This document shows positions 31,618 through 42,273 of a stretch of 64,000 bases of DNA, one piece after another. Made by a program: the position numbers and the translations under genes. A model generated the notes under the pieces. The model had not been told where the DNA came from. It ran no database searches and saw nothing but the letters and a program-made list of their open reading frames with translations. The DNA is from Pseudoxanthomonas sp. CF385. GTDB taxonomy: Bacteria > Pseudomonadota > Gammaproteobacteria > Xanthomonadales > Xanthomonadaceae. The stretch covers positions 124,001 through 188,000 of the forward strand of contig NZ_FNKZ01000001.1 in the NCBI RefSeq assembly GCF_900104255.1, written 5' to 3'. Each line of letters begins with the position of its first letter. The first letter of the stretch is position 1.

Positions 31618-32796
31618 ATGAACCCCATCCCATCCCGCCACCTCCTCAAAGACCTCTCCCTCTCCGCCATCGCCGCCGGCTTCGTCACCGTGCTGGTCGG
31701 TTTCGCCAGTTCGGCGGTGATCGTGTTCCAGGCGGCGCAGTCGCTGGGCGCGTCGCCGGAGGAAATCAGTTCGTGGATGTGGGCGCTCGGCCTGGGCATG
31801 GGCCTGACCTGCATCGGCCTGTCGCTGCGCTACCGCATGCCGGTGGTGACCGCGTGGTCGACCCCGGGCGCCGCGATGTTGATCAGCAGCGCGGCCGGCC
31901 TGCCGTTGTCGGATGCGATCGGCGCGTTCCTGCTGTCGGCGCTGCTGATCGTGGTGTCCGGCTTCTCCGGCTTCTTCGAGCGGATGATCAGCCGCATCCC
32001 CGTCTCGCTGGCTTCCGGCATGCTGGCAGGCGTGCTGCTGCGCTTCGGCATCGAGGCGTTCGCGTCGATGAAGACGCAGCTGGGCATGGTGCTGACGATG
32101 TTCGCCGTGTACCTGCTCGCGCGCCGGCTGCTGCCACGCTACGCGGTGATCCTGACGCTGCTGGTCGGCATCGCGATCGCCGGTGCGCTCGGCTTGCTGC
32201 GCGTGGATGGCCTGACGTTGCAATTGGCGAAGCCGATCTTCACGACGCCGACGTTCTCGTTCGCCGCCGTCATCGGCATCGCCCTGCCTCTCTTCATCGT
32301 GACGATGGCCTCGCAGAACGTGCCGGGCGTGGCGGTGATCCGCGCATCGGGATATCCGATCCCGATCTCTCCCGTCGTCGGCTGGACCGGCGCGGTCAAC
32401 CTGGTGCTGGCGCCGTTCGGCGCGTTCGCGCTCAACCTGGCGGCGATCACCGCCGCGATCTGCATGGGCCGCGAGGCGCACGAGGACGCCGCGCGCCGGT
32501 ACGTCGCGGCCATCGCGGCCGGCGTGTTCTATCTGATCGTGGGGCTGTTCGGCGCCACGGTGGCCGCATTGTTCGCCGCGTTCCCGAAGGAGCTGATCCT
32601 CGCGATCGCCGGCATCGCCCTGCTCGGCACCATCGGCAACAGTCTCGCCGCGGCATTGCGCGAGGAAGCGGAGCGCGAACCGGCGCTGGTGACGTTCCTG
32701 GTGACCGCATCGGGCCTGTCGCTCGCGGGCATCGGATCGGCGTTCTGGGGCTTGCTGGCGGGCGTGGTGACACTGCTGGTGCTGCGGCGCACGTAG
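31618..32796 (+). CDS. BenE-family benzoate/H+ symporter-like transporter
   Basis: A 392-residue inner-membrane protein with roughly 11-12 hydrophobic helices, of BenE-family size. BenE imports benzoate with protons. Family-like segments are GFVTVLVGFASSAVIVFQAA near the N-terminus, VTAWSTPGAAMLI near residue 75 and FIVTMASQNVPGVAVIRASG near 230. No aromatic-degradation gene is nearby, so the substrate is uncertain. A REP pair sits just before its ATG. Confidence 0.87.
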   Translation: MNPIPSRHLLKDLSLSAIAAGFVTVLVGFASSAVIVFQAAQSLGASPEEISSWMWALGLGMGLTCIGLSLRYRMPVVTAWSTPGAAMLISSAAGLPLSDAIGAFLLSALLIVVSGFSGFFERMISRIPVSLASGMLAGVLLRFGIEAFASMKTQLGMVLTMFAVYLLARRLLPRYAVILTLLVGIAIAGALGLLRVDGLTLQLAKPIFTTPTFSFAAVIGIALPLFIVTMASQNVPGVAVIRASGYPIPISPVVGWTGAVNLVLAPFGAFALNLAAITAAICMGREAHEDAARRYVAAIAAGVFYLIVGLFGATVAALFAAFPKELILAIAGIALLGTIGNSLAAALREEAEREPALVTFLVTASGLSLAGIGSAFWGLLAGVVTLLVLRRT

Positions 32797-32922
32797 TCCC
32801 CATTCGCGTACGGCTCATGCAGGTGAACACGGCGTGGAGTGTTCAGTTTCGAGGGCGCGGATTCACTTGCGGGTGATGGAGGCGTGGGCAGGATCGGCCC
32901 ACCACCCTCACAGGAGACTCCC

Positions 32923-33378
32923 ATGACTGTTCGCAACCGCCATCGCCTGCTCACCCTCGCCGCCCTCGCTGCGTTGTCGGGCGCTGCTTTCGCGCAGGCG
33001 CCTGCCCCGACGGCCGGCAAGGACGCGCTGAAGGAGCCGCAGGTGCGCGCGCTCCTCACCGAAAAGGGCTACACGAACATCGACGACCTCGACTTCGAGG
33101 ATGGCCAGTGGGAGACGGATGCGACCAGCGCCAACGGCGAGCGTGTCGACGTGCGCATCAACCCGGCCAGCGGCGACATCGTGGCCGAGAAGCTGGTGTC
33201 CAACCTCAGCGAGAACGACGTCAAGGCCAAGCTGGCCGCCGCGGGTTACTCCAAGATCCATGACGTCGACTTCGACGACGGCGTGTGGAAGGCCGAGGCC
33301 GAGCGCGCCGACGGCAACGACGTCGAGATCCACCTGGCCGCCAACACCGGCGAGATCATCCACGTCGAGAACGACTGA
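32923..33378 (+). CDS. exported PepSY domain protein with two repeats
   Basis: A 151-residue protein with a Sec signal (hydrophobic LLTLAALAALSGAAFAQA, cleavage after AFA). Two PepSY-like repeats follow, about residues 36-90 and 92-150. Each has a helix, then a GYxxIxDxDFxDGxWxxxA strand pattern and an ending like GDIVAEK or GEIIHVE. PepSY domains are thought to restrain peptidases or act as periplasmic sensors. CAGGAGACTCCC before the ATG at 32923 supports this start. A strong terminator follows. Confidence 0.87.
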   Translation: MTVRNRHRLLTLAALAALSGAAFAQAPAPTAGKDALKEPQVRALLTEKGYTNIDDLDFEDGQWETDATSANGERVDVRINPASGDIVAEKLVSNLSENDVKAKLAAAGYSKIHDVDFDDGVWKAEAERADGNDVEIHLAANTGEIIHVEND

Positions 33379-33400
33379 TCCATCGCGCATGCTGCGCAAC

Positions 33401-33434
33401 GAAGAAGGCCGCCCGAGGGCGGCCTTCTTCTTTT
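33401..33434. terminator. rho-independent terminator between convergent genes
   Basis: GAAGAAGGCCGCC (33401-33413) and GGCGGCCTTCTTC (33418-33430) form a 13-bp stem, followed by TTTT. It serves the PepSY gene. The converging MFS gene ends at its edge, so its stop codon lies at the base of the hairpin. Confidence 0.88.
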
Positions 33435-34714
33435 CAGCGTGCCGATGCAGGCGATCTCGCGAATCGCCAGCCCACCAGCCATCCAATGGCCAGCAGCAGC
33501 GCCGCCAGCAGCCACGGCGCGCCGGGCAGATGCGCGGGCGCGGTCTTCCCGATGAACAGGGCGAACGTGCCCGCGAACATCATCGGCCCCACGATGCCGG
33601 CCAGGCTGACCAAGCTCATCAGCGCGCCCTGCACGCGGCCTTGCACGTCGGCCCCGACCTGCTGCGTGATCAATGCCTGCGTGGCCGGACCCGCGAGGCC
33701 CCACAGCGCGCTGATCGGCAAGCCGATCAGGAACATCCAGCCCAGGTCGGCCATGCCGTAGATGCAGAAGCCGAGCACGCCGCAGGCCAAGCCGAACAGC
33801 AGCGTGCGCCGCTCGCCGAACTTCGGCACGACGCGGCCGACAAGCCCGGCCTGCACGATCACGCTGCAGACACCGACCGCCGCCAGTACCCATGCCACCT
33901 GCTGTTCGTTCCAGCGGTATTGGTACTCCGCGAAGAGGACGAACACGCTGGGATAGACGTAGTGCGCGAGGTTGGCGATCAGCACCACCGCCGCCAGGCC
34001 GAACACCTGCGGGTAACGCTTCAGCAGCGCCATCGAGCCGATCGGATTGGCATGCGACCAATCGAACGTCGGCGTGCGGCGCTCCTTCGGCAACGACTCA
34101 GGCAGCACGAACCAGCCGTACAGGAAGTTCAGCAGCGCGAGTCCGGCCGCGAACCAGAAGGGCAGCCGCAGGTCGATGGCGCCGAGCTGCCCGCCGATGA
34201 TCGGACCGATGATGAAGCCCACGCCGAACGCCGCCCCGATCATGCCGAACGCCTGTGCGCGCTTCTCCGGCGCGGTGATGTCCGCGATGTAGGCATTGGC
34301 GGTGGTGAAGCTCGCCGAGAACACGCCGGAGAAGATGCGGGCGACCAGCAGCCATGGCAGCGACTGTGCCAGCGCCATCAGCACGAAGTCGATGCCCAGG
34401 CCCAGGCACGACAGCAGGATGACCGGCCGGCGCCCGAAGCGGTCGGATAGCGCGCCCTGGATCGGCGTGCAGACGAACTGGATGGCGGCGAACAGCATGC
34501 CGAACGTGCCGACCCACCAGGCGGCCTCCACGAAATCGCCGCCGGTGAACTGCCGGACCAGGCCCGGCAGGACCGGAATGATCACGCCGAACGACAGGAT
34601 GTCGATCAGCACCGTGACGAAGATGAAGACCAAGGCGGCGCGACGGCCGGCGTGTGCGGGAGCTTCGGCGTTCACGGAGCGGGACCGGCGAAAAGGTGCG
34701 CAAGTGTAGGGCAT
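33434..34714 (-). CDS. MFS transporter, TetA/TCR-like
   Basis: A protein of up to 426 residues with 12 predicted membrane helices. It is of the drug:H+ antiporter (TetA) type: the family loop GALSDRFGRRPVILLS is present after helix 2, with FGVIIPVLPGLVRQF in helix 1. Substrate unknown; tetracycline resistance should not be assumed. The start is uncertain. The ATG at 34714 gives a 14-residue polar leader, and a GTG at 34672 (VNAEAPAHAG) would fit the usual length better, but neither has a convincing ribosome site. Confidence 0.87.
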   Translation of the reverse strand: MPYTCAPFRRSRSVNAEAPAHAGRRAALVFIFVTVLIDILSFGVIIPVLPGLVRQFTGGDFVEAAWWVGTFGMLFAAIQFVCTPIQGALSDRFGRRPVILLSCLGLGIDFVLMALAQSLPWLLVARIFSGVFSASFTTANAYIADITAPEKRAQAFGMIGAAFGVGFIIGPIIGGQLGAIDLRLPFWFAAGLALLNFLYGWFVLPESLPKERRTPTFDWSHANPIGSMALLKRYPQVFGLAAVVLIANLAHYVYPSVFVLFAEYQYRWNEQQVAWVLAAVGVCSVIVQAGLVGRVVPKFGERRTLLFGLACGVLGFCIYGMADLGWMFLIGLPISALWGLAGPATQALITQQVGADVQGRVQGALMSLVSLAGIVGPMMFAGTFALFIGKTAPAHLPGAPWLLAALLLAIGWLVGWRFARSPASAR

Positions 34715-34736
34715 CGCCGGCGGGCCCGCCCCCCCT

Positions 34737-34869
34737 GTAGGAGCGGCGTCAGTCGCGACCGCGCACCACGACGGCCCTTGGTGTTCGATGGCCGCGGCCT
34801 CGACTCACCACCACGCTACCGGCGCCATCAAGGCGGCAAGCGTACGGTCGCGACTGACATCGCTCCTAC
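34737..34869. repeat. REP pair, family B with GTAG head
   Basis: GTAGGAGCGGCGTCAGTCGCGAC (34737-34759) faces GTCGCGACTGACATCGCTCCTAC (34847-34869), 87 bases apart. The right unit contains the TAG stop of the mutarotase gene (34866-34868). Confidence 0.87.
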
Positions 34870-35732
34870 AACGGAGCTGCGGAGATCACGTGGCTCAGCC
34901 GGTGGCGTTGGCCCGGTTCCAGTTCGATCGCATCCTCGCCGGCGTTGGCGGCTTCCAGGCAGACGAAGCTCCGCCAACCGTCGTCGGGCAGGTCCGCGAT
35001 GGCGGCGGCACCGGCCTCACCCGGATTCCACACCACCAGCGAACGGCTGCCGAAGGTGTCCAGGCGGATGCGTCGGCCGCCGGCCGGATCGACCAGGTCG
35101 AACCGATGGCCGGTGCCGGTGTAGATGCGGTCGCTGCGGCCGGGATCGCGTGGATCGTGCAGTGTCCAGTCGCCGGCGTGCATATGCGTGCCACCGTCGA
35201 ACTTGTCGGCATAGCGCAGGCCATCCAGCCCGGTGACTCGCACCTGCGTCGCATCGGCGACCCGGAAGTAGGTGTGCAGCGCCTGGGTCAGCGTGACCGC
35301 GGACTCGCCGCGGTGCACGGTATCCAGGCTTTGGCGCAGATCGCGACCGACGTGCACGGTCTGGACCAGCTCCAGCGGCACGCCATCGCGCAGCGGCAAC
35401 GCCAGCTTGAGCACGACACTGCCGTCGGCTTCGCGCTTCGCGTCCGTCAGCGGCCAGCGCGACGTGCGCGCGTGACCGTGTTGCGGCACGCCATCAGGCT
35501 GCCCCTGGCGGCCGAAGTAGGGCCAGCACACCGGCACGCCACCGCGGATCGCGTTCGGCGGCATCGCGCTTGTCGGCGACAGCCAGAGCAGGTCGTCCGA
35601 GCCGGCCGGCACGAACGAGAGCACCTGCCCGCCCTGCAGGCTCACGCGTGCGGTGGAGAATGGCGTCTCCACCTGCAGCACGTCGATGCCCTGCCAGGTC
35701 TCTCGGGTCACGCCTTCGGGAAGTGCACTCAC
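34866..35732 (-). CDS. D-hexose-6-phosphate mutarotase (YeaD-like)
   Basis: A 288-residue aldose-1-epimerase-fold protein like E. coli YeaD, which interconverts anomers of hexose 6-phosphates. Family segments: GGVPVCWPYFG near 70, the His of PQHGHARTSRW near 88, LTQALHTYFRV near 160 and VVWNPG near 235. The GTG start at 35732 overlaps the stop of the upstream transglycosylase gene (GTGA), which decides it over longer frames. The TAG stop is inside a REP unit. Confidence 0.9.
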   Translation of the reverse strand: MSALPEGVTRETWQGIDVLQVETPFSTARVSLQGGQVLSFVPAGSDDLLWLSPTSAMPPNAIRGGVPVCWPYFGRQGQPDGVPQHGHARTSRWPLTDAKREADGSVVLKLALPLRDGVPLELVQTVHVGRDLRQSLDTVHRGESAVTLTQALHTYFRVADATQVRVTGLDGLRYADKFDGGTHMHAGDWTLHDPRDPGRSDRIYTGTGHRFDLVDPAGGRRIRLDTFGSRSLVVWNPGEAGAAAIADLPDDGWRSFVCLEAANAGEDAIELEPGQRHRLSHVISAAPL

Positions 35733-37036
35733 GGCTTGCGGGGCTCCGGCGGCGCGACGGGTGGCCCTTCCGCCTTCAACGCGGCGAGTATTTTCGCACC
35801 CGCGCGACCGTCCGCGGGTTGCAGGCCCAGGCGTTGCTGTTCGACGACGATCGCGCGTCGGGTTTGCGTCCCGATCATGCCGTCCGCAGCGCCGATCGCG
35901 TGTCCACGCGCGAGGAGCAGCGTCTGCAGTTCGCGTCGCTGCGGTCGGCCGAGGCCCGGATCGTCGGTGGGCCACGCGGTGATCAGGCCGGCACCACCGC
36001 GCAGGCGATCGGCCAGCAACGCGATCGCCAGCGCATAGCTTTCGGCCGCGTTGTACGAATAGATCGCGTCGTAGTTCTTGAATACGAGGAAGGCGGGGCC
36101 GGTGAAGCCGGTCGGCACCAGCACCGCGGCATTGCGATCGTCGACGGACAGCGGCTGCCCATCGACGCGGGCGATGCCTTGCGCGATCCACTGGGTCAGC
36201 GGCTTGCGACTGGTGCGCCCGGCCTGTCCGACATCGAAGCCCGGCGGCAGCGTCACTTCGTAGCCCCAGGGCTCGCCCGTGCGCCAGCCGGATTTCACCA
36301 GGTAGTTCGCGGTGGAGGCCAAGGCATCGGGAATGCTGTCGATGAGGTTGCGCCGCCCGTCGGCATCGAAGTCGACGGCGATGCGCTCATAGGTGCTGGG
36401 CATGAACTGCGTGTGGCCGAAGGCGCCCGCCCAGGAGCCGGTCAAGCCTTCGGCGCGGATGTCGCCGGCCTGCAGCAGCTTCAGCGTGGTGAGGAACTCG
36501 CCGCGGAAGAACGCCTGCCGCCGGCCGAAGCAGGAGAGTGTCGACAACGACACCAGCAACGGCCGCTTGCCGAACACGCGCCCGTAGTCGCTTTCCACGC
36601 CCCACACCGCGACCACGGTGGCGGCGTCCACGCCGTACGCCAGCGCCACCCTGTCCAGCAGGTCGCGATGGGTGGCCAGCATCGCCTGGCCATCGGCGAC
36701 GCGCTGCTCGTCCACCAGCGCCGCCAGGTAGTCCCACAGCGGCGTGGTGAATTCGGGTTGCGCATCCAGCAGGTCCATCACGCTCATGTCGGCGGCGAGG
36801 CCCTGCGTGTAGGCATCGAAGCTGGCCGGCGTGACGCCCTGCTTTTCGGCCACGGTGCGCAGATCGGCGAGGCAGGCGGCGTAGACGGGATCGCGCACCG
36901 GCGCGACGACCGGAGCCGGCACCCCTGGCGACGCGGGTGCGACGGGAGGCGTCTCGCGGGTGGGCGGCGGCGTCTGTGCGATCACCGGGCCTGCCACCAT
37001 CATCGACAGCAGCAGGCAGGACGCGGTGTGTTTCAT
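35729..37036 (-). CDS. lytic murein transglycosylase, MltB type with peptidoglycan-binding domain
   Basis: A 435-residue periplasmic enzyme that cleaves the glycan strands of murein to give 1,6-anhydro ends. A signal peptide (CLLLSMMVAGPVIA) is followed by a Pro-rich linker. The SLT-2 catalytic domain (about 50-340) has the catalytic Glu in WGVESDYGRVFG and the family motif AGAFGHTQFMPSTY. The C-terminal ~70 residues look like a peptidoglycan-binding module (LGRPQRRELQTLLLARG, IGTQTRRAI). It is coupled to the mutarotase gene by GTGA. No Cys is seen at the cleavage site, so it is probably soluble rather than a lipoprotein. Confidence 0.92.
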   Translation of the reverse strand: MKHTASCLLLSMMVAGPVIAQTPPPTRETPPVAPASPGVPAPVVAPVRDPVYAACLADLRTVAEKQGVTPASFDAYTQGLAADMSVMDLLDAQPEFTTPLWDYLAALVDEQRVADGQAMLATHRDLLDRVALAYGVDAATVVAVWGVESDYGRVFGKRPLLVSLSTLSCFGRRQAFFRGEFLTTLKLLQAGDIRAEGLTGSWAGAFGHTQFMPSTYERIAVDFDADGRRNLIDSIPDALASTANYLVKSGWRTGEPWGYEVTLPPGFDVGQAGRTSRKPLTQWIAQGIARVDGQPLSVDDRNAAVLVPTGFTGPAFLVFKNYDAIYSYNAAESYALAIALLADRLRGGAGLITAWPTDDPGLGRPQRRELQTLLLARGHAIGAADGMIGTQTRRAIVVEQQRLGLQPADGRAGAKILAALKAEGPPVAPPEPRKP

Positions 37037-37082
37037 GGCGGCCTCCCTGGCCTGTGGGGGAGGCTTCACTTTGCCTTGCGCG

Positions 37083-37502
37083 TCAGCGGACGTCGACCTC
37101 GTACTCCACCACTTCCACCGGCGGCACCGTCTCCCACGGCCTCCGGTAGACCATCCGCACGGTGGTCTTGCCCGCCTTGTCCGCACGGAACCACCAGCGC
37201 GCGATCGAGGACGCACCGGGCATCGGCGGCTGCGTGTCCATCGGCGGCGGCGTGGCGGGACCGGTGGTGCGCGACAGGACGGGCGCTCCGTCCTCGGTGA
37301 ATTCCCATTGGTAGCCGGTGCTGGCATTGGCCGTCAGGGCGATCTCCAGTACCTGGCCGATGCGCATCTCGACCGGCGCCTTGCCCTCGGGGCGGACGAT
37401 GCCATCGTCCGGCAGGGTCTCGGACGGGGGTCCGCCGGCGGCCGGTCCACTGGCGCAGGCCGACAGCAGCACGCACAAACCGGCAGCCATCCATCGCTTC
37501 AT
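37083..37502 (-). CDS. chagasin-like (I42) protease inhibitor lipoprotein
   Basis: A 139-residue lipoprotein (lipobox LLSAC). It carries chagasin-family landmarks: NASTGYQWEF (family NPTTGY), a Gly-rich middle region and YRRPWE near the C-terminus, which form the loops that enter the active site of papain-type cysteine proteases. It diverges from queF across 69 bases. Confidence 0.87.
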   Translation of the reverse strand: MKRWMAAGLCVLLSACASGPAAGGPPSETLPDDGIVRPEGKAPVEMRIGQVLEIALTANASTGYQWEFTEDGAPVLSRTTGPATPPPMDTQPPMPGASSIARWWFRADKAGKTTVRMVYRRPWETVPPVEVVEYEVDVR

Positions 37503-37571
37503 CGTCGCGTCCTCGTTGGAGACGGGCGAGTTATACACCGCCGCTTTAGGCGCCGTCCGTAGAATGGCGGC

Positions 37572-38387
37572 ATGAGCACTCCCCAGGATTCCTCGCTCGG
37601 TCGCGAGGTCGCGTACCCGACGCAGTACGACCCCACTTTGCTGTTTCCCATCCCGCGCCAGGGCGCGCGCGATGAGATCGGCATCGCCGCCGACACCCTG
37701 CCGTTCGTCGGCCACGACCGCTGGCATGCGTACGAACTGAGCTGGCTGGACGCCCGCGGCAAGCCGCGCGTGGCCACCGCCACACTGACGGTGCCGTGCA
37801 CGTCGCCGTGCCTGATCGAATCCAAGTCGCTCAAGCTCTACCTCAACTCGCTCAACAGCACCCGCTTCAACAGCGATGCCGCGGTGCTGGAGCGCATCGT
37901 CACCGACCTGTCGGCGCGCGCCGGCGCGGACGTGGGCGTCGCGTTCGGCCTGCCGCCGATGGCGGAGGCGCCGGAGGGCGAATCGCTCGATGGGCTGGAC
38001 GTGGAGATCGACCATTACGGGCCGCCGCGCGCCGAGTTCCTGGCTGCCGATCCGGAGGAGCAGGTCGACGAGGTCCTCTCGTCCGAACTGCTGAAGTCCA
38101 ACTGCCCGGTCACCGGCCAGCCGGACTGGGCGACGGTGGTTATCCGCTACCGCGGCCCGCGCATCGACCGGGTCGAACTGCTGCGCTACCTGGTGAGCTT
38201 CCGCGACCATGCGGAGTTTCACGAACAATGCGTCGAACGCATCTTCCACGACGTGCTCGCGCACTGCCGCCCGGCCTCGCTGTCGGTGGAGGCCCGCTAC
38301 ACCCGGAGAGGCGGCCTGGACATCAATCCGTGGCGCGCCACCGGCGACATGAATGTCCCGCTCATGAAGCGCGATATACGACAGTAA
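37572..38387 (+). CDS. queF: NADPH-dependent 7-cyano-7-deazaguanine reductase
   Basis: A 271-residue long-form (two-module) QueF. It reduces preQ0 to preQ1 in queuosine synthesis. The QueF motif [17 protein letters not shown] lies near residue 78. The catalytic Cys178 is in [13 protein letters not shown], followed by the family Asp. The C-terminal [10 protein letters not shown] gives the substrate-binding Glu region. No other queuosine gene lies beside it, but a QueC-like gene of uncertain role lies 30 kb away. Confidence 0.97.
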   Translation: MSTPQDSSLGREVAYPTQYDPTLLFPIPRQGARDEIGIAADTLPFVGHDRWHAYELSWLDARGKPRVATATLTVPCTSPCLIESKSLKLYLNSLNSTRFNSDAAVLERIVTDLSARAGADVGVAFGLPPMAEAPEGESLDGLDVEIDHYGPPRAEFLAADPEEQVDEVLSSELLKSNCPVTGQPDWATVVIRYRGPRIDRVELLRYLVSFRDHAEFHEQCVERIFHDVLAHCRPASLSVEARYTRRGGLDINPWRATGDMNVPLMKRDIRQ

Positions 38388-38416
38388 TGTTGCTCATCTA
38401 ACAATTGAGGCGATTT

Positions 38417-38451
38417 CACGCGCGCGCTATGGTTTCTTAACAACGCGCGTG
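38417..38451. promoter_or_regulatory. inverted repeat upstream of the LysM gene
   Basis: CACGCGCG (38417-38424) and CGCGCGTG (38444-38451) are exact inverted copies around an AT-richer 19-base spacer containing TATGGT. It could be an operator around a -10 element or a hairpin. Confidence 0.4.
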
Positions 38452-38496
38452 CAACGCTTGCGCTCATCCCACAGCCCGCCAGGAAGGGTGGTTGCA

Positions 38497-38796
38497 ATGA
38501 GCACAGAGAAGAAGGCCGACTTTTCGGACGTCACCGCGAAGGTGGACTCGACGGCCGAAAAGGCTGCGGATTTTTCCGACGTCACCGCGCGCGTAGACAG
38601 CACTGCCGAAATCATCGGTGAGCAGAGCTACACCATCGAGAAGGGCGACACGCTCTCCAAGATCGCCAAGGCGCACTACGGCAGCGCCAATGCCTGGAAG
38701 CAGATCTTCGAAGCGAACCGCGACGTCATCGAAGATCCGGACCGCATCTTCCCGGGGCAGGTGATCAAGCTGCCGCCGAAGCCCGCCGACGCCTGA
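38497..38796 (+). CDS. LysM domain protein with tandem N-terminal repeat
   Basis: A 99-residue protein. The C-terminal LysM domain (about 45-93: SYTIEKGDTLSKIAKAHYG ... IFPGQVIKLP) resembles that of E. coli Kbp/YgaU, a potassium-binding BON-LysM protein. There is no BON domain here. The N-terminus has a 17-residue segment repeated twice (ADFSDVTAKVDSTAEKA at 7-23 and ADFSDVTARVDSTAEII at 24-40). No signal peptide is seen, so it is probably cytoplasmic, as is Kbp. A GGAAGGGTGG ribosome site precedes the ATG. Confidence 0.85.
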   Translation: MSTEKKADFSDVTAKVDSTAEKAADFSDVTARVDSTAEIIGEQSYTIEKGDTLSKIAKAHYGSANAWKQIFEANRDVIEDPDRIFPGQVIKLPPKPADA

Positions 38797-38830
38797 TCGC
38801 CCCTCCACTTCATCCACAAGGACCGAACCC

Positions 38831-39313
38831 ATGAAGCAGAACCGCATCTCCTACGCCCTGGCCGCCGCGCTCGTCGGCACCGTTGCCCTGGTCGGCTGCA
38901 AGAAGAAGGAAGAACCCGTTGCCGCGCCGCCGGCGGTCGTGGAGCCTGCGCCTGCACCGGCCCCGGTCGAACCCGCACCGGCCCCGGTCAGCGCGACCAG
39001 CGTGACGGTCGGCAACACCGCCGCTGCCGACAAGTCCGTCGCGGCCGTCAGCAGCTTCGGCGTGAAGGACAAGATCATCGTGTCGGTGAAGACTGACGCC
39101 GCGACCCCGGCCAACGCCGCGATCGATGCCAAGCTGACGTATCAGGACGGCCAGGTGGCCGGCCAGCAGACGGCGAATGTCGTCGCGGGCGGCGTGGACA
39201 CCACCAACGTCGAGTTCACCAAGGCGACCGACTGGCCCGCCGGCAAGTACAAGGTCGACGTGACCTTGAACGGCCAGCCGGTGGGCATGACGCAGGAAAT
39301 CGAAGTCAAGTAA
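38831..39313 (+). CDS. lipoprotein of unknown function
   Basis: A 160-residue lipoprotein with lipobox LVGC (about residue 23) and a KKKEEP start to the mature part. A Pro/Ala/Glu repeat linker (EPAPAPAPVEPAPAPV) leads to a beta-rich domain of ~100 residues (KDKIIVSVKTDAATP, DWPAGKYKVDVTLNGQ). It looks like an immunoglobulin-like outer-membrane lipoprotein. It lies 34 bases after the LysM gene, so the two may be co-transcribed. A strong terminator follows. Confidence 0.8.
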   Translation: MKQNRISYALAAALVGTVALVGCKKKEEPVAAPPAVVEPAPAPAPVEPAPAPVSATSVTVGNTAAADKSVAAVSSFGVKDKIIVSVKTDAATPANAAIDAKLTYQDGQVAGQQTANVVAGGVDTTNVEFTKATDWPAGKYKVDVTLNGQPVGMTQEIEVK

Positions 39314-41785
<2,472 letters not shown>

Positions 41786-41811
41786 CCTCGACGCACCTCC
41801 TGCCGCATCCG

Positions 41812-41841
41812 ACGCCCGGCCTCGCGCCGGGCGTTGTGTTT
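41812..41841 (+). terminator. probable terminator after icd
   Basis: ACGCCCGGC (41812-41820) and GCCGGGCGT (41826-41834) form a 9-bp stem followed by TGTGTTT. Confidence 0.65.
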
Positions 41842-41924
41842 CCGGCCTCCATCACGCCTGTTGCCGTCCAGCCGTAGGCGCTACGACGGACGCCGTCGCG
41901 CCCCGGGATGCGGGAACGCGCGCG

Positions 41925-42164
41925 TCAGGGCGTAGGCCGCTCGGCGGACAGCAACGCAACGATCACCCGGAGGCGCCGTGCGCCCAGCCGGTGCACCGCG
42001 CGCTGATGCCTCGCCTGGCCCGCCGCGTCGTGCACGTGGTGCTGGCGCGCTTCCTGCGTTGTCGCCGCCTCGACGGGATGGACGACATGGCCCTGCAGGA
42101 ACAGCATGCCCTGGCTCATTCCACCCAGCTGCTGCCACCACTGCTTCTTGGTTTCGGTTTGCAT
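41925..42164 (-). CDS. small hypothetical protein
   Basis: A 79-residue open frame with no recognised family. It begins MQTETKKQWWQQLGGMSQGM and is rich in Gln, His and Arg. It fills an otherwise gene-free gap and diverges from the LysR gene with a 109-base gap between them. A GGAGCAATCCC-like ribosome site lies before its ATG. Its C-terminal half has the Arg/Ala/His bias common in chance GC-rich frames, so the end of the gene is less sure than its beginning. Confidence 0.5.
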   Translation of the reverse strand: MQTETKKQWWQQLGGMSQGMLFLQGHVVHPVEAATTQEARQHHVHDAAGQARHQRAVHRLGARRLRVIVALLSAERPTP

Positions 42165-42273
42165 GGGATTGCTCCGTGGCGCCGGCATCCGGCTTGAAGG
42201 ACTCCCAAGGTAGGCGCATGATCGGCGCCGAAAAAGCGAAAGCTGCGCAACCCAGCCTTGAGGTGGATTCAAG

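Noticed and set aside
33434..34714. Tetracycline resistance determinant
   Set aside because: The protein is TetA-like only at family level; drug specificity cannot be read from the sequence, and no TetR gene is adjacent.
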